Source of the DNA: Ectocarpus siliculosus
Lineage: Eukaryota > Sar > Phaeophyceae > Ectocarpales > Ectocarpaceae
Direction of reading: 5' to 3'
Assembly: GCA_000310025.1 (NCBI GenBank)
Contig: FN649739.1
Location: forward strand, 425,967-475,081
DNA length: 49,115 nucleotides
This document shows positions 39,601 through 49,115 of this stretch, piece after piece (within the stretch, counting starts at the first letter, position 1; each line of letters starts with the position of its first letter). The notes under the pieces are model-generated. The model ran no database searches. It was not told where the DNA came from and worked only from the letters and a program-made list of their open reading frames with translations. Made by a program: the position numbers and the translations under genes.

Positions 39601-42600
39601 CATCCAAGACCATTTGTTTCCACTTCGACGTCTCCCTCTCCCGCCAGAGCGGAGTTTTCACGCTCTCTCGTACGGTCTTATCATGTAGCGAGGTCGTTTC
39701 AGTGTAGATCTGGAGAACTATGTCCTGGCCAACGTGAGCCCGGCCAGTGAAGCAACAGGCGCTGCTGTAAGAAGGACTTCCTCCGGTTGGTACGCTTCTC
39801 TCGCTTTTTCTCTTTCTCACACACACACACATTTTGCATGGTGTTCTCGATCGCGCGCCCTTCTGATTTCTTCTGTTGGCACAACTGGCCGAGCAGCAGC
39901 CAAAGAGAAACGTGAGAAGCAGTTGGCTACTCGAGGGATGGCCATGTTGATGAAGGTGAGGTGGGCTTGCCGTCTATATCGTCCCCCGCATCAAGAACAC
40001 TTCCGGGTCGATTGAACGGTAGCCGAGATGCAAACGGATGACCGAAAGGACGCGTCGTGGAGGGCATCGGCATTATTTACGCAAACACGATCAGCAGTTA
40101 TTCACATGAATTTTGTGCTGGTGGGTTTGTTTGCTTATTGCTTCTGTGTTTTTCGGGGGTGCCACATGAAAAGAATCCGCTCAACACCGGCCGGATTTCT
40201 GCGGAGCAACTTCCACCTCTCGACGCTGCTGCCGTTGCTAGTTGCGCGGCTGATTGTGCCCTCTCTTCGCCCGCTCTGTTCTTGTGATTGAAGGGGATGG
40301 ATATCCCATCGAGAATAGGTGCCTGCCACGTACACCCATCTCTTGCAAACTACATCTACAATGAAGATGATGTGAGTTTCGGGTAGATTGTCCTGTCCTG
40401 TCGCTGAAAGCTTGCTTCACCCCCATCCAACGCAGGTATGCCATATAGAGTGCATGGCACTTCTGTGGTGCTCCCAGTCCTTCCTTCACACAAAGACCAT
40501 AGCAGTATACATTGATCGATCGATCTAGGCTTCAACGCGTTGTCCCGAAAGATCTTTGCGAGATCTTCACTTGTCCTTTGAAAAATACCCCACCGACCGG
40601 CCCGCTTGTCAACTGGTAGAATAACCCAATCTGCATACGTGCTCATCATCGGATACACTGTTTTTACTGCATCTGGTACCCACAAAGGATAACACACACC
40701 ACTGCCCAAATGTCCTGGGACGAGAAATATTCTAGCTCTCTAGGTCCATGGCACTGGTGTTCGGGGCATTTATCTGCCCCGTTCATTCTGTCCACAAGAG
40801 AGGCGAATGTACTTACAACTATGTACACGGTTTGGAGGTGGGAAGATCGGCCCCGCCCGCGAACGTCTCCTTGGTAATTACACAATCTCAAGCCTAACCT
40901 GCACCCCCTTTTCGTCCGTTCTTGTTTCTGACAGCACGCGTATCGAGTACATACTACGTTCCCAATGTAGAGTAGAATTCAAGAAATAGAGTCAGACATT
41001 GACTCCAGGCCAGAGGTTTAGAGTCGACCTGTCCAATCCCACCACCACGATCAGCTCTCCCACCAACTTCGTCTTCCGTTTCTGATGTTCGGCAACTTTT
41101 GACGCCCTGATCGTTTGACGTGACAGCTACAACGAGGCCAGCAGGGGGATGCTCACCTAATCCTCATGAAGCTCCTAGACGCGCTTTCCGTAGCTTCGGA
41201 GAGCGGCGGAACGGTGAGAACGAACACATGGCCAACTTTCCAGGTTGTCTTGTTCTGCTGCACCGTTGTTGTTGTTGAGGGCTTGGGCGGATGGTTCTTC
41301 CGGGCTAGCGCGGAAGCCTAACGACAGGTCCATGCTTCCTCACCGACTCTGGTAATCTAATGCCGCTTGTGTTTTAACGTCGGGACGTAACCCATTGTCG
41401 AAAGGCTGGCTTGAAAACAGCATGACACGGCCTAGGTTGGTCGTTCTTGCTGGGATTCGGTCACCCTGCACAAGCGTGCGCCATCGTCGACCCGGCCAGT
41501 CACTGCTGTAGATCTCTCTTGTTTGCTGGGACAGGACTTTCGTACATTGGCGTGGAGGTCTTGGCCTCATTTGTGCACCTAATGCTGCAAGTGGGACTTT
41601 TCAAACGTATGACTGCATTTGTTTTGCCAGCGTTACATGTGTTATTCCCGACCGATGAACGTGCGGCAGTATCTATAGTGTCGTAAAACTCCGACATTGA
41701 ATGGGAGAGCTGCGCTTCTTGTGTCATAGACTAGGTCTAGTTGTCCCCGTCCGAACCTTCGACTACATACATGTAGCTTGCTGTTCTAGTTGAATGTGCT
41801 CATGTGCGGCTCTTGTCGCAGACCGCTCGATTCTGTTATATTCCGTATATCAACGTTGCACGCTTCGATCTGTCCAACAAGCTGCTCTCAAGGGTTGCCT
41901 GTAGCCGCCAAAGGCTCCACGGGGGCGACACACCTTTCACCAACGCCTGCTTGGTAATTCTTCATGGTGTGGTCATTTTTCTACGGGCCGTGCCGATCTA
42001 TTGCGGTCGTTCGACCAAATGTCGCGCTGTACGTCTAATATCTACTCATATGTCGCAGTTTTTTTTTTCCTGGAGTTGGAAGCACGACTGCGCAAAGTAG
42101 CGGCCACTCACTCCGGAAGATCCTTCCAGATCGCACCCCTCGCCTCCACCCCCCGCAACGTTCAGCTGTTCAAATCTTCCTTTCCGCCTATCAGTACCGT
42201 CATCGTTTCAGCCCACTCTTAACCCTGCGTTTGGCTTCTTCAGGCCGGGATGCTGTTGAAAGAGGCGGTGTGCGGCATGACGCCTACGGTGGCCACGCGG
42301 CGTGTGTGCAGCTGCGGCCATGTAAGCGAGGGTGGCGGGGTAGTGATGCCTGTGTGCCGCCAACGCCAAAAGTTGTCGTTCCCACATCCCACAACTCTGG
42401 TACCTCAGGAACCCTCACGCATCAAAATCACGCCGAGGTTGGTTGCCCTCGACGTGTAACACTCACGCAAAGCCGAGTCACCACGACGAGCCGTGTTGAC
42501 AGTCACATGTTTGAAGCGAACGCCTAATCTCCTGCTGCGTGGTCACATCTCTGTGCTTGACCAAGTGCAAGGCTAGGGCCACGGCGTAGAGCCTACAGTA

Positions 42601-45600
42601 TGTCTGGGCACCCTCGTCCTGAAAGAGCGGCCGAGATCACTGAGTGTTCTTTCACCCCTACCATCCCCGAAACCACGCACAACCTCCTCTTTCACCATCG
42701 TTACCTTGGCGCTGTTCCACGTAAAACCATTTTCGCTGAAACGTAGACGTTCAAACGCTCACCACACGTTCAGGTGTCGTCGGGGAAGGACACGAAGGAG
42801 CACACCTTGACGGTTCCTTTATTGTCTGCTGACGGCAACGGCAAGCTGCCTGGGGATGTCAAGGCGCTTCTTACGAAGGTACGGATTTCATTCCGTTGTA
42901 GCGTTTTCGTGTACAGTAGTGCCACCGCCGCCTTCTTCGTCGTCGTTACTGTTCGAACCGCACCGATTTCAAGTTCAGTACTTTTTTTGTCGATTCGGAG
43001 CAAGAGGACACAATTAAAGCGCCGAGTCATGCCGGAGCAACATGACATCCCCCCTTGCTGCTGCGTGCCCCACTTGACCCAATCTCCTGCTCTACAGAAG
43101 TTCGCCACGACCAGCCTCTCCCCGTGCTACGCATGCCAGGGACTCGCCGAGGTATTATTCCGAGCCCGGTATCGCTTTGTCAGTATCTACCTGTGAATTG
43201 TTGTCCGTCCGGCGTGCCGTATTCGCCAGGTTTCAATTAGTCCGCTGTGGTCAGTTGTCTGCGATTGTACTTGCTATTGGTTTCGCTAGGTGTAGGCGGG
43301 TGAGTGCTGGCGGGTTGGTTCTTGTGTGAAACCGGGGGTCGGGGGAGAGACCGGGTAGGCGAGCTCTGGCTTAAATCAAGATTGCAGGAGCTGCGTGTGC
43401 TCAGCGGAGGAGGAAGAGACTCCGCCCGCGACCTCTGGGGTATCGCAGGTCACCTTCCCAGAGGCGAGGTGTTGCGCGGTGGACTCCTGTAGACGTACAA
43501 ATGTATGCGATTTCACGACAACACCGAAAATGCCATGGTACTGTCGGCTGAGGGCACATATCCTGGGAGACGTTGGACCCTGCTTCTCAATCCATCACAT
43601 AGGCTTCAGCTCCACTTTTTCGTACTGATACGCCCCTGCACTCAAGGTGCGAGCCCACAAGGGGGAGTGGTTGGAGATGCTGCGGCATCAGATGGGAGGC
43701 ACCACGTCGGTGTCGGAGTCGGTCGAGGCACCGCAGACGGCGGAGCACGCCTGCTTGTACGACATCGTCGAACTTCTCCTTGACCAGGTTTGCGATGTTG
43801 CTGTTCCGGTAACTCAGTGAATAGGTTGCGTCTTGTGTACCGGTTGTTGGGTTTTTACAAGCACTTGTTGTTGGTGCTTTTCACCACAGCTTGAATCCGT
43901 CCCGTTTACAGCCAATGTGTGCCCCGTTTCGAAGAAGCCCGCCGTCTGCTCTGGACAACGGTGTGACTACCGATTGACATATTGCCTCTCCCTCGGCTCT
44001 CAAAAGATGGCCTGCTGTCTCGTATGTGCACCTCTTTTCGTTTTGAATTCCTCACTGTTTTTTCTGGTTCTGATCTGCTTCCTTCCTGTGGTGGTTTCAA
44101 GTTGTGTGCACTGAGCTGCTGTAGCTTCACCCAAGCTGCCCATACTTTCTTCTTGCCCACGACCGAACCCTGCCCAACGCCGAAGCCTGACTTGCATAGC
44201 TCCGCTTTGCAGCGAACAGCCCACACTACGCCGTCAGTGGCCTGGGTGACATCTGTTCTGTTTCTACATCGGGTGGGAGAGAGTGAACGTTGGATGATGT
44301 GCTGCTTTGTTTTCTTTTGGGGGGGGGGCAATAAAGGTTAAGGTCCGTTTCATACACAGCGGTTTGCTTCCACATTTCCAAACTTCCAGTGCCGACTTTC
44401 CAGGTTTCCTTTCGAAACACCTCGTTCCATATTTCCTGTGAGAGTAGGGTTTTTTTCCCCGGGCCGCACATCGATATTGAACGGTCCATGGGTTTGGAAA
44501 TTTGGAAGTTTGGAAGCGCACACAAGAGCTACTGTTGAAAACGGCCCTAAAACTCGAGCGTCACTTCAACTCAAGCCTTGTTTCTCTGCATCCCGGACTT
44601 CGCGACAACGCCTTTCCTGTCTAATACCGCTCATTTTGATGTGCGGCGCGATCGATACTCGCAGACGATGGCAATGCTGTGTCCTAGGCTCGAAGGAGAG
44701 TCGAGCGCAAGGAGACAAACGATGGAATCAGCGGCATCTCGGCTGCGGGTAAGTCATTGTTGTTTCTGCACGCACGCACGGCATTGTCCCTGTGGCGTTC
44801 TACTCGGGTAATTCGCATGGGGTCTCTGGTGTGTGGTCGCTGGGCACTTTTGGCGTCTTGTGGGGAAGGGTGTCCGGCTGTAGCCACACCCTCTGGCACT
44901 AAAGCTTTGTACGAAAGGCTGCGAGTCGAAACATGTTGACAGATCTCGGTCGGCCTATCCTCTCGCCGGACCTACCATGTCCACACCCCTTGAGGTTTCT
45001 GTCGTAAAAACTCGTGCGGAAGCCTGAGTTTCACAATGCCCGGTGTCGATTGTCGTGCTTGTTTCAGCCAATGCAGGTCTCCCGAAAAGAATGAATGGAA
45101 TTAAGTCGTGTTTTCAGTGTGGCAGCCGTTTTCAATCAGTGCTTGGGGCTTCGGGCGAATTTCGGCTACACCTGTGTGTCTCGGTTCGCCCTTCACAACT
45201 CTCCCGACAATAACGGCCAGGGCTGCGTATGTTCGACACCTCCATAACCGTGTTTCGCTGTGCTACTTGTGTGCTGCCGGTCCACCTACAGCCAATACTC
45301 CGTTCAGGAGGGGCGGAGGACGCGATCGAGACGACTCTGGGGGGGGGTGTGGTGGACGACGCGATGATCCTGTTGCTGGAGGTATACTGGTCATTCTTCT
45401 AAACCCCCGATTATGAGTTGTTTCACTTCTCGTCCGGTATCTCTAATGTACCCATCTTTACGGCCATGTTCAGTGTTTCATGGCCAACAACAGCTACATG
45501 TCAAGTCCTTTAGGCGACGAGCTCGCCCTGCCAACTTGTGTGGGGGTCCGCAACTCTCCGTAGGCTGCTTGCCGATATGTTCTCCACACCGGCTGTTACA

Positions 45601-47161
45601 GTCTACCACGTTGCATGCTCATCACCGTTGATTGAGGCCTGGCGTTGCTTAGTAAACGTTTGCGGAAATTCAGACTAAGGTGAGTGTTGCGTGTTCCAAT
45701 CATTGTGCTCGAAACTCTTTTCTCTCTCAGGGGATCACGCTTCTCGCCCAGACGACCCGTGAGGAGGCCCCCAACCAGAGAGCCGCTGAATACGTGCGGC
45801 GGATATCGGAGTCGTTGAAGGGAAAGGCGCAGGTAGAACCGGCGCGGGTTGGGCTGGCTATTCTAAGGGGGGTAAAATCTGTCTTCTTGCTCGTGTCTGG
45901 TGCAAATTGGCGCCATTGGTAGGGCGGTGGTGGTGGGGTAGTGTGGAATCCATTGCATGGCCGTTCTGTTGGTTCAAGACGAAGGGATTTGGTCGGTGTT
46001 ACCGATGAGGAACCGATGTTAATCAGGCCGTGTTATTCGGCCATTCGCCGCACAGGTGGACCGTGTGGAACAGAACAAAAGGATGAGGAGGCACGTCGGT
46101 TCACCTTTGGCTGCTCGAAAGCGTTTCTAATTCTTGGGGGCATTGCCTAATGAGGATTTTGGCCATAGTTTCAGTATGAGTCCACTTGGAGCTTAGAAAC
46201 CGATCCCTGATGAATCATTTCGTTCATCTCCGCACTCCCCACCCACTATACGCACAGCCAACTGCATTTCTTGTATCGCTTTGTTTTTTCAGCACGACAG
46301 CAACGTGGGGCTAAGCTCGATGGAGGAGCAAAGCTGGCTGAAAAAATGCCCGCGGACAGTACTGCTATACTTGATGCGCTTCGCCTACACGACGTGAGCT
46401 GTCCTTGGTCGTGGATGGTGCATGGATTGGGTTATTCTATAGCTGGTTGTTTCCCTGATGTTGGCTGTTGAACTTGGAGGTTGGGTACTGCAGGGTTGCT
46501 GCTGTGGCGTCCTGCTCTCGAACCCGCATTCTACGTGGCTTTTCGTCGGTGTTCATGTTGGCCGTACCGAAGTTTGTATTGTTGAGCTCGTCGCCTTCCG
46601 TTGAGACCCACATGCGTGTATCCGGAGCGTTCGCAAGCATTTTTCGTCTTTTCTTTTTGGCCCCGATTGTTGACTGTTGTGCTCTGCTTCTTTCCTCATC
46701 GACGACGATAGGCGCGGCGAGAAACTGATCCACGATGTCTACATCCCCAAGGAGATCGATATGGCGCCGTACATCGGCCCACCTACCAGCAGAGCCGGAG
46801 GTAAGATACGTCACACCACCAGGATATTCAATTCACCAGTGCCCACGCCAGAGTGGAATTCCACCTTTCGTCTCGGATCATGCAAGCCAACACGATTTCC
46901 CAACATTTTCTCGCCTCAAACCTCATTGCCCTCACCGCCTTCTGCTTTTGGCCCGCAGCCCGGCAGCCGGACATGTACGACCTCAACGGAGTCGTGCACC
47001 ACATCGGCCAAACGACCAACAAGGGGCACTACGTTGCCTTTGTCCGCCTGCCTGGAGAGGGGTGGCTTCGATACGACGACGCCAAAGTCACCGGAGTTAC
47101 CGACAGTGACGTGCGGACCCAGAACGCGCTCATTCTGTCGTACACTCGCCGATCAGGCTAG
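36653..47161 (+). CDS. ubiquitin-specific protease (USP, peptidase C19), ~19 exons
   Basis: Cysteine deubiquitinase. Exons: 36653-37148, 37449-37838, 37910-38014, 38380-38491, 39059-39207, 39900-39955, 41127-41213, 42244-42321, 42774-42878, 43098-43151, ~43410-43448, 43647-43787, 43890-44021, 44665-44748, 45292-45381, 45731-45832, 46293-46393, 46712-46800, 46959-47161. Phases agree throughout, giving about 870 residues. The N-terminal third is low-complexity: an Ala/Gly part, a Lys/Arg/Glu-rich coiled stretch, then Ala/Thr/Pro repeats. The catalytic domain has the Cys box ANLCCVNAVLQLL, QQ box GQQGDAHLILMKLLDAL, zinc pairs CSCGH and CYAC, CPRTVLLYLMRFAY, and the His/Asp boxes NKGHYVAF and WLRYDDAKV. 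The sequence between CYAC and CPRT is about 195 residues longer than usual and Cys-containing. A weak extra exon at 40174-40233 (NPLNTGRISAEQLPPLDAAA) would fill the region before the QQ box. The first exon opens at an acceptor, so the start lies upstream. Confidence 0.88.
37982..38060. repeat. 79-bp hairpin over a predicted USP donor
   Basis: The arms at 37982-38010 (starting CTGTTGAGAAGCACGATGA) and 38031-38060 are complementary apart from one extra base. The loop contains the perfect palindrome AGTCAGCGCTGACT. The left arm is inside the predicted exon 37910-38014, and the only phase-compatible donor (A/GTCAGC) falls in the loop. Confidence 0.85.
40356..40709 (-). other. antisense open frame of 117 codons inside a USP intron
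   Basis: Minus-strand frame with ordinary-looking composition (segments such as WVILPVDKRAGRWGIFQRT and SEDLAKIFRDNALKPRS). I do not recognise a family, and no start context, splice signal or neighbouring feature supports it as a gene. It may be a fragment of a mobile element or chance. Confidence 0.2.
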
Positions 47162-47994
47162 GCGCAGTGGTGTAGACCTCCTCAAGGTTTCGTCGTTGCA
47201 GCGACACATGACGACCTCTGATCCGGTACGGTACTTCGGCCTTGCCGAGTAGTCTCTCGGTTGATACGACGGTGCTGTTGGTTGATGATGACGTAGGTCG
47301 GCGAGGCCATCGTTGTCGCTCGAGTGGTGGTTGGTGCGCGTTGCGATCCGCAACCTTTAACGATGACGACAGGGTCTGGTGTTGACCGGACTGGCCGTAC
47401 TCCTCTCGTTTGCCTTTTTGGACTTGCCACACGCAAGAAGTCGGAAAAGGTTGGTGTGATTCAACCAAATAGGTTGAGCACACGAGGACCGAGTGCGGGG
47501 CTGCTGCCAAACGAATGGGCGGATGAGGCAATCATCTATGGTTGTGCGCAGCAGTTGGCTTGCGCCGAACGTGGTGGCTGCCAACACAATCGAAGGGCCA
47601 CCAATAAAATCAGCCAAAATACCAGTTCCAAATCAAATGTGGGACAGGCGCCCAACTGGACAGCGGTTACGCATATATAGGGAGTCAACATGATACGTAC
47701 TCTCGAAGCCCCTCTTGATGACTAAAACACCAACACTTGCACATGGTGAACTCTTGCTCAGAATAGCCATATCAATGCATGTACATCCCTCGTGAAAAAT
47801 AATGAGGCATTATGCCACCCTTCGCACGGTATTCTTTTGCTAGTACCCGAAATGGTAAAAGCAACAAGCCCCCCGTTTAAATAGAAGGAAGGTACAGGGA
47901 GATGTTTGAGGCATGGGATATCCAGGAAAAGACGGTCGGCAGCCGCACTGGGCCTAGGGAGTGGGTTGAGTAGGCGGGAAGTGAAATCGATAGA
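47162..47994. other. 3' flank of the USP gene
   Basis: No recognised gene. Probably includes the USP 3' UTR. Frames on the minus strand are shadows without motifs. Confidence 0.5.
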
Positions 47995-48165
47995 AAAGAT
48001 AGACTAGGACAGGCATTTTCGAGCCACCTTTGGAAAAGTAGGGAGGGACGATTGGCCACCGGTGATCGGTCCTTTGGGAACAATGCTCCGTCCTCTCGAG
48101 GACGCGTGGTCAATGGTCTAACCGCTAAAGCATGCAAAACATAATAAGAGTACACACCCCTGTTC
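47995..48165 (-). mobile_element. G-tract repeat element, short form, copy 9
   Basis: Read on the minus strand: GGGGTGTGTACTCTTATTAT, TTTGCATGCTTTAGCGG, GTCCTCGAGAGGACGGAGCA, and CCAAAGGTGGCTCG, as in copies 3 and 4. The G run at the start is short (4). Confidence 0.75.
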
Positions 48166-49091
48166 AAATATATATACACCCACGAGCGGATCAACTCAAT
48201 ACGAGTGGAGAATTTGCGCTCGACGTCAAGTTCCCGCATTCTCGAAAATACCTCTTTGTGGTTTCACAGACAGTTTTTGTCGACGGCAGACTACCAAGAA
48301 GTGTGTACAGAAAGCACAACATCATCTGCAACAGTGGGAATCACCAATAGTCTACTTGTGAATCTCTTTGAGACCACAAAACCACCAAGCCGACAAAAAA
48401 TACCCGCGCGGCGACTAAACCTCAAAACCATACCCACCCGGTCGACAAGAGGGGGGGCGCGCGGGGCATTGCACCATCGTGCCGCGCAAGTATACATACT
48501 CAGTTTTTCCAAACACAGTGTGCCTACGTCAGTAGTGGCAAACGCTGCGTTCAAGTGGGCATCAACTTTATCTTCACCCTCGCGCTTCGTGGTCGCTGGA
48601 AACACGCTTGGTACGGTGTAGCCATATGACAAATTTCGGCGCGATAATCATCATCATCATCCACACCACATCTTCTCGAATGAAAAGCCCAAGGCAGCAT
48701 CACGCCTCTACGGTTTTGAACGCCTAAGTAGCTAAGGGTGTTGCGTTCGCCTCTTGGCTTGCCGCTCATCGCTTTCCGGCATTCTTCTAGTACGCATTAC
48801 TTCATCAACCAAAACGTTTCGGGGCGCGTTTACGCCCCCTCGAACATGCGTCCGCCCCGGCTTCTCTCCCTCCTCCTCCTCCACCACCTCCTCCTCATCT
48901 GTATCCCCCTTTCCTCGACCCCTCCCCTCCGTCTTCCTCACTGCCCTGTCCCCCTCTTCGCTGGACGCCGTGTCTACTCCACGCAGATGCACAATTTTCA
49001 ATATTCTCCCTACAAGACACGGTGCCCCCTTTGTATATAGGATTTAGGATTTAGAATGGTCTAGGTTTGTCTACCTTTTGTTATCGTGTTT
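48166..49091. other. right-end non-coding stretch
   Basis: No gene recognised. A CTCCTC-rich pyrimidine tract at about 48866-48900 and a short ATC repeat near 48648 are the only visible features. Confidence 0.45.
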
Positions 49092-49115
49092 GGGGGGGGG
49101 GGGGGGGGGGGGGGG
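49092..49115 (+). repeat. poly-G run at the scaffold end
   Basis: Twenty-four consecutive G close the window, mirroring the 17 G at its start. Both ends look like places where assembly stopped at a G homopolymer; the right one may be the G run of a further repeat-element copy. Confidence 0.85.

Noticed and set aside
41818-41890. Additional USP exon after CTTGTCGCAG (frame TARFCYIPY...)
   Set aside because: No matching donor in phase, no family similarity, and exons 41127-41213 and 42244-42321 already join in phase with family-like sequence.

Overview
The window reads as a complete small eukaryotic nuclear scaffold. It starts with 17 G and ends with 24 G, holds two runs of exactly 100 N, and is intron-rich with sparse genes. 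Splice donors are mostly GTGAG or GTAAG, introns are hundreds of bases to over 1 kb long, and simple repeats (CT/GA, CAA/GTT, poly-G) are abundant. Short TTAGGG-like stretches occur inside the sequence. Together with a DIRS-type retroelement this suggests a brown alga or another stramenopile. That assignment is an inference from style (moderate confidence at best), because no rRNA or organelle sequence is present.

Layout. Positions 1-5.4 kb are mostly non-coding: a long-form G-tract repeat element at the left edge, one low-complexity reading frame (1022-1633) and small tandem repeats. A 12-exon gene on the minus strand (14.63 to 5.40 kb) encodes a Kelch-BTB-BACK protein that looks like a cullin-3 substrate adaptor. 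All its exon junctions could be read and are phase-consistent; only the 5' end is missing. From 14.7 to 20 kb lies a gene-free block with four foldback elements and a large minisatellite. A nine-exon plus-strand gene (20.45-27.66 kb) encodes an aldo-keto reductase of the AKR7 (aflatoxin-aldehyde reductase) type with all four catalytic residues. It uses one probable GC-AG intron. From 29.6 to 32.5 kb is the 3' half of a DIRS-like retrotransposon on the minus strand: a frameshifted RT/RNase H remnant and an intact 524-residue tyrosine recombinase, followed by a perfect 64-bp inverted repeat. Next comes an N gap, then three almost identical tandem units of about 1.17 kb. Each of the first two carries a pair of exons whose splice phases fit together; the third carries only the first exon. 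A second long-form G-tract element cuts the third unit. From 36.65 to 47.16 kb a plus-strand gene of about 19 exons encodes a ubiquitin-specific protease (USP) with an unusual Cys box and a roughly 195-residue Cys-containing insertion in the finger region. The last 1.9 kb is 3' flank with one more repeat element.

How the parts relate. The Kelch-BTB-BACK protein (ubiquitin ligation) and the USP (deubiquitination) belong to opposite arms of the ubiquitin system, but nothing in the sequence shows co-regulation. The reductase is an unrelated cytosolic detoxification enzyme. The most interesting signals are: the tandem exon-pair array, which is in frame with the first recognised USP exon; the G-tract element family, whose intragenic copies all lie antisense to the host gene; the foldback-element cluster; the duplicated BACK-domain exon; and an N gap whose two flanks look like the same sequence read twice.
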